From contig CM048553.1 of NCBI GenBank assembly GCA_026413225.1, forward strand, positions 129,646,190-129,710,189: a stretch of DNA of 64,000 nucleotides, written 5' to 3'. The notes under the pieces were generated by a model that did no database searches, was not told the origin of the DNA, and was given only the letters and a program-made list of their open reading frames with translations. The DNA is from Otis tarda. Lineage: Eukaryota > Chordata > Aves > Otidiformes > Otididae. A program made the position numbers and the translations under genes. Shown in pieces: positions 26,001 through 38,479 of the stretch (position 1 is the first letter of the stretch; every line of letters starts with the position of its first letter).

Positions 26001-29000
26001 AGCAAGACTAGACATGTTGGCACACACATGAAAAATCAATGATATGAGCCTTACCTCCCTTGGGCGCCATGATGGCATTTTACACCTAGGGACAAGGGAT
26101 GTAAGATAATGCTTTTACAACCAGAGTTTCAGAAGCAGATTTCACTCTTTGCTAGGGTATAAAATGAGTACAGATGCAGGGCAGTTGTGCTTTCGGACCA
26201 TATTTGTTTTGGCTGATATGAAACTAGACACCTCTGTTGTAACCCAGTCTTGAGGTAAAGAGCTGGAGAGGACAAGCTTTCATTTCCAGTACCTCTACAC
26301 CTTAATGTATGTGCTTGTGCAGAACAAATGAGTTACAGTAATTTTCTGAGAATTCCCAGCAAAAAGTTTCCCATAGGGCAACTCTGAAATGCATTTCATG
26401 GGCATGGATTGGATTTGTCAAAATATTTGACAGGAAAGCATCTGAACGTTTTCATTCAATTTTATTTTTATAATTTTGTTTTGACTCAAATCATACCTGT
26501 CCCCTTTGACTCATTGTACCTATCTCTTAAACAGCCCACAGCATTAGTATCACCTAAGTGCTTTGCGGAGGATATAATTGTCGCTCTAGTTTGATGTACA
26601 AAGTACTGGGAAAGAGAAAACGAGACTTTCTGAGAGTTTAAAGTTTTGAAACAAAACCCTGGGATGTTTCATTTCAAAAGTCAGATCAAGCACTTTCATT
26701 CAGATTCTGCGCGGTATGAAATGCCAGCATCTCTGCATGCCCCGCAGGACACAATTCAACCCTCTCATAATAGCTCTTTTCAAGTGAAGGCCAGAAAAAC
26801 ATAATCCAGCCATTTCTTATGTCCTTAAAGTAGCTAACTGTCATTGTTTCAGGGAATGGTTTGCCGTGAAAAATACCCCATGCTAAATAAAGTCCTGAAC
26901 CTAGGTCTTTTTCTCTCTAACAAATGGCAGAGCTGCCAAGCTTCCAGCCTGGGTTTATTTTATCAACATTTCTAATTTCCCTTTCAGTCAAAATAAGACT
27001 GTGGGACCATCTGAGCGGATAATTATGTAACTGTGAAAGTTCAGAGCATGCTGAACAAAACAAAATATGTTCTCCCTCACTTATGCAGACTAAACATATT
27101 GTCAAGACTTTGAAGCAGTCAGTCTAAAATTTTTACAAAACACTGCAGTTTCTCAAGCAGCCTGTTAGTGGAAGAGTTGCACCAAAACGCTATCCTCTCT
27201 GTAAATGCTCATCAGAGGGAAGACTTTGCTGAATACTTCCAGTGTCTAATTAATTGCAGACATCTGAAAAATCACTTTGCATACTCCAGTATTGCCAGCT
27301 GAGGCATTCTGAAATCACTGGTGAGCTTCCCATAATTATAACAATTTAAAAATAATTATGGATCTGAAGAATCTGTTTTGGATCCTTTTGCTTGCATTCT
27401 TTTCACACATAGGACTCCATTCAGTAGCCTAAATATAGATATCTAGCATCATTTGAGATGTCCTGGGGGGTATCCGGGGCATCTGCATGAGTCTCGCAGA
27501 TGTGACATTGGAGCAACAAAAGACCTGTGCCCTTCTGGAGCAGTAGCCGCAGGCCAGCCAGGGTCCTGTAGTACGTCCAAAATGACACCAGATGCTTGTG
27601 TTGAGGTCACTGAATCATGCTCTGACTGTCACATTTCCAAGCTGTTCATTATAGCTGTGAAGGTTAAAAGCCAGTGAAAGCTGACACTTGCATATATTTG
27701 ACTGGCATCAAAAGCTGCATCTTTACACCGAGTATCTTGAAATGTGTGATAATCCCTGCTGCTCAAAGCAACAGTTTCAAGACTGCGAGGCCCAAAGCTT
27801 TCTGTAACTATTCCTGTGGTATGAACATCACATGCTTTCTTCTAAATCCTTGGTTTTAAGTGAGAGAACAATCTTACAGATGTGTTTCTGAATGGGGAAT
27901 TAATGAAAATGGGTTTCAGATCCAGCCCTGCTGAGATTTTTTTCTGAATCTACATTTTAAGTGTTCACTTCTTGTATGTTTCATGCCCAAGACAAAATCC
28001 CCTCCTCTGAATTTCAGAGCTGCCAAGGTCTCTTAACTGCAAGGGCAAGATGAAAGTGCTTGTACCTCTGGAAATCGGTGGGTTTTATGGGGGACTGAGA
28101 ATATACTTCTATACTTTCAAGTTCTAAAACACTATACTGTATGGATGCTCCTGCCTTCAAAATGTCAGCCTTTCAGGTGACTCTTGGCTTTTGCAGTTTC
28201 CATTCAATTCAGCCTTTGCAAAAGACACAAGAACATCCACAGTGGGTTTACAAACTCATTCACCTCCATCTTCCATTAGTCCTCTGGCATTCCGATGAAA
28301 TGAGTATGCCAGGGGTGGAGATATTCTAAAGATTTCTCCATTATGTCTCGATGATCATTCATGTGGAAAAAAATAAAATCTTGCTTTGTAACTTTTGCTT
28401 ATAGCTGACTTATAGTCCCAGAACATTTTGTAGTGAAGAGAGCACAGAGGAGTGATGAGGGGAGGTCAAGATCTTTCTTTTCCATTTCTAGTTGTTTGTT
28501 CTGTTAATTACATCTTAATTGTGCTCATGCTTAAACCAAAACTGAAATGAATATTTAGTCAATGACCAATTCTGTGCTGTACATCTTGACCTTGATGACT
28601 TCCGCAATATTCTGAATGTTATGACATGTCAGAAGCCAGCTTGTGTTTACTAGCCAAGAGGCCGGTATACAACCTTGAACCTCATGCACAGTTGGAGCAT
28701 ACTTCTCAGCTGAGTCTGTTACAGAGCTCCTGTTGGATTCAGCGCATCCCGTTTATGGCATGTATATCACATGAAAGATTTTTCTTCCAAATTCCAGCCA
28801 CGCAGCCAGCCTCTGGCTCATAAGATTTAAAAAATGATAATTTTAAATTGAATTATATTATATTGGCATAATTAGACTGAGAGAAGAGGAACCCTTGTTA
28901 ATTCTGTTACTCTTTCTCAAGTAGCTAATATAAGGTGGCATAGTCTTATCCTCAATATAGCTGATAATCATTATTCTTAATGTGGCAAAATTGGCCTCAT

Positions 29001-30000
29001 TTTAAACACTCATGGGCTTTGCCTTCGATAAAGGGTAAGATAATAGTGATAGAAGTGATACACCTTGAAGAATGTTTAGGAAATTCTATTAATATAGGGG
29101 TAATCTTTTCCAGGGTAAAATGTACCATATATTCAGCTTAAGGCCCTCAGTCACAAGATTCTAATGAACTACCAGCACTTCTCTAAGCAATATTCTCTTT
29201 TATCCTTGGAGAACTTAGAAAGAGGATATAGATTTTCCACTAAGTCGAACAAGTTAGAAAAATAAATATCAATACAGTCACTTGGGGCTTCGTGAATTTA
29301 TGTATATATGTAAAAATGTAGTTGTTGTAGATTTTCTATTTCATGTTTGAAAATATTAAAGTAAAAAAAGTCACCTTGAATGAAAGAGATGTTTTGTTCA
29401 GCTTAAAAAGATGCACCTCATTGTATATCTTTTAGTATTCTAAAACGTAACTTCCAAATACCAAATTAAAGTGTTTCCTTAGAAAATGCCAGGAAGAAAG
29501 GTTTTCAAGAAATGAAAACTGAATTTTTTACAAAACCAGTACAACTCTGAATATTTCAAGAGTCCTGTTGCTGTATTTCTTGGCAAATAAGAAAACTGGC
29601 AGAAGTTTTTAGGCACAGAAAGATGTAGATAAATGCTTTGTGATGTTTAAAGAAAAAAGTGAGAACAAGTTATGTCTCCAACTCACAATTGCACTTGTAA
29701 TAGATACTTTGAAGATTAGAGATTCATCTGCTATTTTCTACTTCTTTGTGCTTCTACACCCAGGTCACTTAGTCTACCCCAACTGTAAGATGAAGAAGTT
29801 TCAAAAAAATAAAACAAATATTTTTTTCACAATGCATTAGAGACAATCTGAGTGCAAATCCCACAGACTCTGAAGAGATAAAATGAGCTAGGTCTTTTTG
29901 TTCATGTTAACTAATGAATTATTCTCCTGTGGAGCAGTTAGCGAGTTACAGAGAAACACCTTTACCTTAATATTTTAGAAATCATATTTACCAGAGAAAA
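20001..30000. other. AT-rich noncoding stretch, no gene recognised
   Basis: No open frame exceeds about 105 codons and none has a recognisable domain. Simple sequence is limited to a CT/poly-A tract (21879-21907) and AT-rich tracts near 22375-22410 and 28840-28862. The 27240-27365 interval is rich in TAAT and AATTA words, but conservation cannot be judged from one sequence. Confidence 0.5.
21879..21907. repeat. CT-dinucleotide tract followed by 18 A
   Basis: A short CT repeat (21879-21889) runs directly into an uninterrupted run of 18 A (21890-21907). It is a simple-sequence tract likely to vary in length. No retroposed gene body is recognisable on its 5' side. Confidence 0.85.
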
Positions 30001-33000
30001 ATATACTTAAGGTCCATCTTTGAGGATTTGGGGCAATTCCTTCATCTTTCACTTGGCCTTCATGGGATGCTTCACAGTGGGTGTTGTTTTATTTTAATAT
30101 TGGCACTTGATTAGTGCAGCCCTCTTAATCTCACAGTATTTTATAAGAGAAAGAGCAGATTTAAAGCTTAAGGGCTTCAGGAGTTACCAAATGTAAGTAA
30201 TGCTGGACATAGAACAAAACAGCATGCAGACCTCCATCTGCCTGCCCTTTCTATGCATCTGATTTCCAAGAGGATCTTACGTATATATTATGTTAAAGAG
30301 TGTGAATTATACCTCAGAACAAATGCCAAGCCATAATAATTCCCTTTAAATAACAAATAGCAAAAAAAATGCTTGGGGTGAATCACTTGTTTTTATCTGG
30401 AAATAGTGTCAGTAGCTGAAAAACATCAGACAAAAATCTGTCTCTCTCCTCGTGTTCTCTCTCCACAAGAATTTTACTTTAATGTCACCACTAATACTAT
30501 TTGCCTTTCACTCTGGTGCTTTTAAATGAATCATAATCTCTGGTAATAGAACAGATTGCTTGAATATGTTTGGTTCCCCAGCAGCTGGTGCTGGTGGGAA
30601 TGCTTGGGGGATTTCTTGGGGAGACTCCAGTGGTGGAAGAGGGAGCCACAAGAGAGCAGAGATGGAGCCAGCAGAACCTCCAGAGCGGGCTGTGCTGGGC
30701 AGAAATGTGGCTGCAGCTGCTTCTTGGTGCTCCTGTGGCTTATTGACCCTACCAGTCATCTGCAAAAAAAGCCAAAGAGCAGAACATACCCACATGAATG
30801 CCACTCTGAAATTATAAGTTCAGTCATCTCAGGAGAAGTTCTTGGCAGCTCAGTTTTGCTGACATTAATCAGGGCAAACAACTGGCTACTACAGTAGCAT
30901 GTATGTGCAAGAATTGCAAGGGAGGCACTGTAAGACATTTTATCAGCAGCAATAGTTATTTTCCAGAAACTCCATAGTTTACTTTTTTTGCCTCACATAA
31001 CTGGCTTCCATGTTTTTCCAGCATCTTAGGCAAAAAACTACAATACTTAAAAGTTATGCTCATTAAGTATTTCTACTGCTTTTGTTTCCCTTCTGTTCTG
31101 CTGCTACTTTTTGGAAAGCCTTGGACTGAAAAGTTTGGTAAACCTGGTTAAAGGTAGACAGGATGGATTTAAATTTGCTGCAATCTTATCTGCCACAACT
31201 AGACTCTCATCTTTCATCTTGTGCATCCCGAAAGTATAATGTAAGCTTACTGAAGTCTGGGGAGAAGCTATTTTCTGTCTTGCATACTGTCAATTTGAAT
31301 TTAAAATGTGGGATCATCAGAAGAGAGGCTGTTCTTCCATTAAAGCCATCCTGTAAAGCTTTTAACTATTAGATTTTTATCACAATTTGATGGGAGCAAG
31401 CACTTTGAAAAATCTTTAATCACAAGTTCCTCAAAAGAAGTTGCTTCATGAACCGGTATAATTTTCTCTCTTTCCTTATTCATTCTTTAGTAGCTGTTGC
31501 TTAAGGTGATAAATTCTTGCTGTGAAATATTCATCACTTTAGATTTCATCTGTCCAGTCTTCAGGGATGCAGTGTAGTGCCATAGAGCTTCCCAAATGGT
31601 GAGATACTGGTCTTTTCCTAAAAAAAAATATCTAGTATCTTTCTATACAGACATATATAAGTTAATTAATGACCTGCAATAAATCTTAGATGCATTCACT
31701 GTCATCTCTTTATTGATAATAATAGAAACAGTTTCTAAATCTGCACTGGCTAAAGCCAAAGATCGTCTGACGTGCCCTTACACCAAAGAAGGCCAAAGCG
31801 CAAGATTATGATCTTCTGCTAAAAGCTCAGTCCCACAGACGAGCAGCTCCCAGCCCCTGGGCACGCTGTTGGATGCCTGTGCAGAAGCTGGGGTTTTGGG
31901 AAGAATTCTACAAGAATCTCTAGGGGAAGGGGATACTCGCCATCTCCTTAATTACTAAGGCTGGTCTCCTTGTAAGTACCGTGGAAAAGAGGTGACTTCT
32001 TGTGTCAAATAATTTTTTGTTTGCCTGTAATGCTAGACTAGCAATCTGCCTCGCCCTAGTAACAAAATACCTTCAAGGTAAAGTGGACTATGCATTATGA
32101 AAGGAACAAGCCATTTTTACTAGAAATGTCTAAGCAGAGATGGCAAAAAAAAAACTACCTACTTGTTCTTGATAACTGATACTGAAAAACAGAAGACATA
32201 CGTAGGTGATTTTTGCAGCTGAGTATGGTTCAAGGGCACTTCTCTTCATTCCGCCTGTTCCATGTTCTGCACAGTCAAATGCTTCTTGTGTCACTTAGCA
32301 GGAAGGATAATGAATGGGGAAAGCAGAAAATCAGAAAAATACAGGGAATTCAAAAATGCTTGTCTCCATCCCTTCCTTCACTCTTTTCCTTCCTTCCCTG
32401 TCCTCCTCCTCCTCCATCCCAATAACTTTGCATGTTATTTTCTTCCAAGAGTTTCACATCTTAATCTCCTCTCTGCTGGCTCTCTGTAGGTTTTCAGACT
32501 GTTTATTATTGTATTGAAATACCTTATTATCTTGCATTAAGCTCTGTATTTAATACCTGACAGGCAGTGTATGTTCTCCTACCCTTTCCTTAGAGATAAG
32601 ACTACTTGAGAGTTCTGTTTGAAAACTCATGTACATTAACTAAGAGACGTCATTAATACCCATGTAAGAAGACAAGGTGAAAGAAACATGCTTTTAATTT
32701 CAGGTTGGAGGTGTCAGATATCGTTATTTAAATGTTGAATGTGCCAGCACTGTTCTCTGTAGAGATGAGCTTTAGCCATATTATTCCTTTCCACATGAGG
32801 GGAAGAGTTGTCAGCTGTGATCTACATCCTTTGGCTTACGTCAGCTTTTGAATACTCAGTTTCAGCGAGGAGATGCCTTGAAGATGAAGACTCCAACTTT
32901 CACTTCATTCTGCACTGTACAGAGAGCAACGTAAAGCATAGCAGCCAGGCTTGACATGTTTGTAGAGGCTGTGATGCTGAGGAAAACATGCCTCTGCACC

Positions 33001-36000
33001 CTGCTTTAGCTGGCATCCTCCAGTGCTAAAGCTTCTTATGGAGGTATCACACGTTTCCATAGTCAGGCCTGTGGGAAACGAAGGCTTGAAAGCTGAAGGT
33101 GGACTGTAAATCATAAGCATGGCACTTAGGTCTGCTCAAAAACTTTCACTGATTTAACTAAACAGCTACAGCTTGTTGGGTTAAGCCTGAAGCACATCAA
33201 AGTATGTTTTTCCTCACAGGTTTTCATTGCTTTAAGTAAAGTGATTTTAAAACACATTCTTAAATTTATCCAGCGAAAGATTGTTTTTACAGGAGGCTGC
33301 ATCTGCCATTCCACTAACATATTCATTATTTCTAAAATTCCCTCTGCTTTTGCCTCAAGCCTTTGATTTCCACATTGCATGTAGTATTTTCTTTCCTTGT
33401 GATATTCCTATGCTGTATCACCACCAGACTGAATCTTGAGTATTCATTTGTTCCCAGAAAGCTATTACCTAGCAATGGCGTACGTACATCTTCATCTAAT
33501 GGATTGCAAAACAGTTACATTGTTTTATTTTTCTTTAGTTTTACTGGTTTTTGGTTAAGAAATAGGGATCAGATCGTAAAAGAGAAAACTAAATGAAAGT
33601 CTCGTCCATCTCAGTGCAGGTTTTACATTGATCTAATTGCCATGCTAAAAACCAAGTGCAGCATGCCAATGTTATGGAAAGACTATAACCTCTCAATGAA
33701 CTGCTGTTTCTTTTCTTTATCTTGGGCAGCTATGTCCAGTATCTCAGATGGATCCATAAGGACTATATGTTGGAGGAACAAAGGAGCTCTAAGCTCTTTT
33801 CCTAACTATTTTCATTATCTTATTTCTTCCATCATGCCCTTTGGTCCCTTTTTTTTAAATCAAGTATTTCTTGTGCTTATTACCTTAGGCATAAAGCTCT
33901 AACCTTATTCATAGTTTCTTAATTTATAAATCATATGTCCTCTCATTTTCACATTGTTTAATGGTATGTGAAGAGTTTGGATTATTTCTGTCAATCCTCT
34001 TTATAACACTAAGTATGAAAATTAGGTACTGTAAAATCTTCATGTCCAGTAAATATAAGCCCTCTTCCTCACTCTGACGGTTGAAACTTCAATATTTGAA
34101 TCCAGTTACCGTGCTGATCATATTATAGCTTGCCCAGTTAAAATATATTATGGCAACTTTTTAGTGGGTAACTAGTGCAGTACAGTGTTACTTCAGATGG
34201 CTCTGCTTTTCCATGGGTATGTGTTCTTTAACAAGCCAAAAGAGCATCTTGCTCACTCCCTTCCTCTTAGCTGCAGGGTGGGTTGGTGGGTTTTTGTCTC
34301 AAGAAATTTCTTAAGCTTATCTTAAGAGAAGCTAGTTCTTTAGATACAAGAAGACAGTATCTGTGACCATCATACTTAAATCCAGAGTTGGTGGGTTTCT
34401 TCCATACACAAAGCTGAGAAACAAAAGAAACAGAAATTAGAAAGGGGAAGAGCTCTCGAGATGCTGCTGGAACTGAGTGTGACAATTCTCTTGACCCTGC
34501 TAAGATGTGTTGGCCTCTCCATTTAAATACATAGGGGACGAAATTGAATAATTTGCAATATAAGCTGATCAGACAGCTGAAGAACATGTATAGCTGAGAG
34601 GGTGAATAAGGGCTTCTTGTGCTCCTCACCTTAAAAATTTTTGATTGGTTAACAGTTTTATTAATTAGTCCTTTCAGCATCTCTGCAATACAGACAGAAG
34701 AGTATCTATCTGTGCTCTGGAGAGTGGGAAACAGAGAGGTTACATGGTGCGCCAAAAACCAGAGAGATAATGCAGGGGGGGAACAGAATACCACTTAGAG
34801 ACTTTGGTTGGTGGCAGCTACTCTCTAAGATGAGCATAGTTTCTCTCTCATGCTGAGCTCACACCACTAGAAAACATTTCTCTTTCCCTATGTGGTAACT
34901 GTTAACTTTACTCAGTAGGCTGGCAGGCATCTCTTCTAAGAATTTGGACGTGTTGATGGTTTATATATAATTGCTCTCGTTGTTTGGAACAGGCTGCCGG
35001 GCTATTTCTCAGCATGCAACACAACGGTGCTCGGGCTTTTCACATAATGGCACTTTGTCCAGTCACTTGAGTTCCAGGGCTAGAGCATATGAGCTGAAAG
35101 AGGGAGGATATCTTCATAAGGAAAATCAATTATATCTTATTTTAGCATTCAAGAGTGAAGCAAGCTAGGATAAAAAAAAAACAAAAAACACCTTCTTCTG
35201 CTTCTGTAGACTTTGTTTTGTCAATGTCTTCTATATGACCCCAGACATGTCTCCCTGCTTCAGCATCCTGCCTTTTAGCAGCATTTGGAAAGTAGCAGTC
35301 TTAAAACTTTGCCCAGTCTTGTGCAGGGTGTCTCTAAACAGAGGGCTTAGAACACAAGTGCCAGATTCCCCTTTGTACTTCTTGACTTTGGGGAGCCTTT
35401 GAGCTCTCCGTAAGCATTTCTTTTATTTCTAAGTGACAGACTATGACACAGCAATGTACTTTGGGTAATTTTGATTTTATTAATTTTTATTACTACATTA
35501 AGGTTATATGAACAACTGTTCAGTCCAGTATCTGTTGCAGTTTTAGCACATTTGACTTTTTTTTAAAGTCCTTTTATAAGTCATATTAAAACATTTATTA
35601 AGGTGCTTTAAAGGTAATGAGTAACTAACTATAGATAGAAAATCAGAAGTGATGTCTTCTGAAGAATCTGAAAGGTATTAAAATGGGCATCGCAATGAAT
35701 AAACTACATAGAGAGGGGACAAGAACCATGCAAAATCTGAACTGTTTATCAAAATGTATTTATTTTTAGGGGGTAAAATGACCTTTTCCAGTATTGGAAT
35801 GGTTAAAAATTCTGGACCAAATGTCTTTCCCTATGGGAAAAACATAGTCACATTTATTTCAGCTCTGTTATTCCTGTAGGGATTAAGTTATTTGTAATGC
35901 AGAAAGTGCTCTTGCTAGAATAATTAGCTTTCCAAGGAACATAGCTTACACCTTTTTGGAGCCTGTGTAATTATAACTGAGGAAATAGGTTGATCGCTAC

Positions 36001-37900
36001 TGCTGCTATTTCATTACTGAGTAATCATTTGTATCTAAACACACCACTCTTAGGAGAATGAATGTCTGTGGTCACATATGCTAATTTGTCCTCTCATTTA
36101 CATTACAGTGTATTTAACAGCATACTTTTTAAGATGGGCAAATAAGTGCAGCTGAGTTTTGAATTCCTTGTGTCCCTCATGTTGCTGAGAGGTTGATTCA
36201 GTTTAGAAAATCAAAGCTATGACAAGCTACCCCAAACCATTTCATCAGCTTCTAAACAGGAGGCCCTTAAACAGAGAGACCACAACATGGGACACATGCT
36301 GCTTTGTAGAACTTGTATTTCAGAAGAGACCCTTGTTGTTAGAATAAAGAAAAACTGCCTGGCAGCTCCAGACCTCAGACTGCTGGAGGTAGGATGCAAA
36401 AGCAGTGTCCTGCCCTCAGGTTTGCATGTGCATCCCACTACAGCCTGACTACGCATCAGGATGAGACCAGCGTGCCCACAGCCTTCCCTCCTGTTGCATC
36501 ACAGGTCCCCAGTGCCTTGGTTTCTATCAGAGGAAAAATTCCAGTAGGTGTCTCAGTCAGGGCTGGCAGAAAGGGAGGGCTGCAGGGCACACTGCGACAC
36601 TTCCATCCTGATCTCGCTGGTCTTAAGCTTTGGTCTCCTTAGTTTCTTTAAAGGCAGCTTAGTGTAGCAGTTCACACAGGGTCATTCTGCCCGTGTGCAA
36701 TCACTTGAAGGAGACTTTGAAGGGAAGATAGTGAAAGAGTTTAGGTACCTTGAGCTAGTTTGTTACAGTGTATTTTTAAAATACTTTTAGACTTCACTGA
36801 CTAATATCTCCCTAAATCCAGTTGCAGGTGCTTTCTTTTGCCTCTGGCCGTGTGCTCTAATTCACCACTAATATCCACTCTCATACACAGTACAACTGGG
36901 TAAAGCTTCTGAATTCATTTTATTTCAGAAAAAGCCTTACATCGCGCTGATTTGAGAGAGGCTTATGCACCTCCCTCACACCAGATGGGCTCAAGTGTTA
37001 CTGAATTCATACCCTATTAGCAGTGAAGCACAATAGTAAATACTATCTTAGAAATAAAAGACAAATAACACTTCAAGAGATAGCTACAAACCTGAGGCTT
37101 ATGGTCTCTGCTACAACTTTGGAGGATGTGAGCAGTTTAAAGAGACTGAAAGGGGAATTTGCACTTTGTTTGGAACTTTTATTCATACACTGAGGTCTTT
37201 TTACCTAAAGGATCTTCTCTTCTCTACTTGTAATATTGAATGTCTACTGTGATATTAATATTGTACAAAGTTGAATTTAGTATTCCTGATCCTTAGAGCC
37301 CTTATCTTGTGTAAAACTTTTAACTTTGTTGTGTACTGAAAAATATAACATGGTCATGGGAGGTTACAATGAGTAGGAAACTTATTTCCCTTACAAGATG
37401 TGCAATTTTGGGAAGATTTGCTTTTTGCTGTTCTTCAGTGTAATGTCAAGACTTCAGATACCTTTTTCACACAATTGCTGATTCTCTTTTGAGAAAAACA
37501 GAGGCTAACCATGCTAATTCTAATACATGGCTATTCAGCTGTCTGTCCTATGGCAACTGTGGGGTCAGCTTTTACCAGAACTTCTGCTACACCTGACTTA
37601 GGTTCCTTTATACCACTGAAAGTTTCCCATTTCCTTAGTGCTCCTCTTAGAGTGCTTTCTCACCTTGATGTATTCATGCCTGCCATGGAGCCAAAGAGCA
37701 GCTGATAACAGGGGCAATAAGAGGAGACAAAGAATCAGTTACAGATGCTTCTTTCAAAGAAACCAGCACAGAAGATGCTTTCCTGTCACAGGCATGAAAG
37801 GAAAATGGCAAGCATGTAATCTTCACTAACAGATCAGGAAAAGGCAGAAAACTGCTGGGGTTTCTAACAAGGTTTCACATATTTTTTTAAAGCTAACATG
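30001..37900. other. AT-rich noncoding stretch, no gene recognised
   Basis: A GC-richer patch at about 30570-30740 yields overlapping open frames on both strands. The longest open frame is 175 codons on the minus strand at 34267-34794 (listed separately). A short TCC-rich tract lies near 32400-32420. No known repeat family is recognised. Confidence 0.5.
34267..34794 (-). other. Unassigned 175-codon open frame, coding status unproven
   Basis: This is the longest open frame in the window outside CR1. Its first codon is GTG, directly after an in-frame TAA, and the first in-frame ATG is at about codon 39. The product would be rich in Ser, Leu and Phe with several hydrophobic patches, the composition expected of translated AT-rich noncoding DNA. 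I recognise no domain or catalytic motif. No promoter, splice structure or neighbouring gene supports it. Chance is the most likely explanation; a decayed repeat or an unrecognised exon are alternatives. Confidence 0.12.
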
Positions 37901-37979
37901 ATACCATGATTTAGCTAAAGAAGCAAATCTGATTACACAAAGTAGCTGAGAATCTGTTATACCACTAAGTAAATGAAAG

Positions 37980-38007
37980 CTTTCTTACAATAACCTTTCT
38001 TACAATA
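37980..38007. repeat. Short direct repeat, 13-bp unit, period 15
   Basis: The word ctttcttacaata occurs at 37980-37992 and again at 37995-38007. It looks like a small local duplication, probably from replication slippage. Confidence 0.8.
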
Positions 38008-38444
38008 GCATATTTCCCACCACCTTCACTAAATAATCCCCAGGAATCAAAAACTGATGTGCATAACTGGCCCAGAGCTTTGAATTGCATTTTGGAAGTG
38101 AAAAGGAAACTCACTAATGAACCAACTCACACAATCTTGCATTATTTGTGTTTTCTTTCTTCCAAGCAATTAGCTCTGTTCGTTCTCCACTCTGCTGAAT
38201 AGTGATACCTGCCAATGGAAAACTGAGGAGGTGGATAATAAGGCTGTTCAGAAACCTAACTAAACAAGCAGATTAAAACTCTTGTTTTCTTTTTAGATAT
38301 GTGAACAGCAAAACGCTTCTAGATGAAAATGTTGGACACTGAGGATCTGATTCCTTGCTCAAGCAAGAGTAATTGAAGGAAGGGAAAGGAAGGGTTACTA
38401 CTCTAAACTTGAGCAATAGAGAGCCTGTTTTATTGCAAGAAGTT

Positions 38445-38479
38445 AAAGACTTGCCTAGCTTGAAAAAGACTTGCTTAGC
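38445..38479. repeat. Short direct repeat, 15-bp unit, period 20
   Basis: The word aaagacttgcctagc at 38445-38459 recurs with one change (aaagacttgcttagc) at 38465-38479. It is a small local duplication with no functional indication. Confidence 0.75.

Noticed and set aside
27453-27677. 74-codon plus-strand frame rich in Cys, Gly and Ser
   Set aside because: It resembles a small secreted or zinc-binding protein only in Cys content. Cys spacing is irregular, and there is no signal peptide or known motif.
30508-30938. Overlapping open frames of 60-113 codons on both strands
   Set aside because: Same pattern as above in a GC-richer patch. The amino-acid sequences are low in information and match no family I know.
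34740-34765. A tggtgcgcc-like word that resembles part of a retroviral primer-binding site
   Set aside because: The match is short and imperfect. No LTR pair, polypurine tract or gag/pol coding sequence is nearby.
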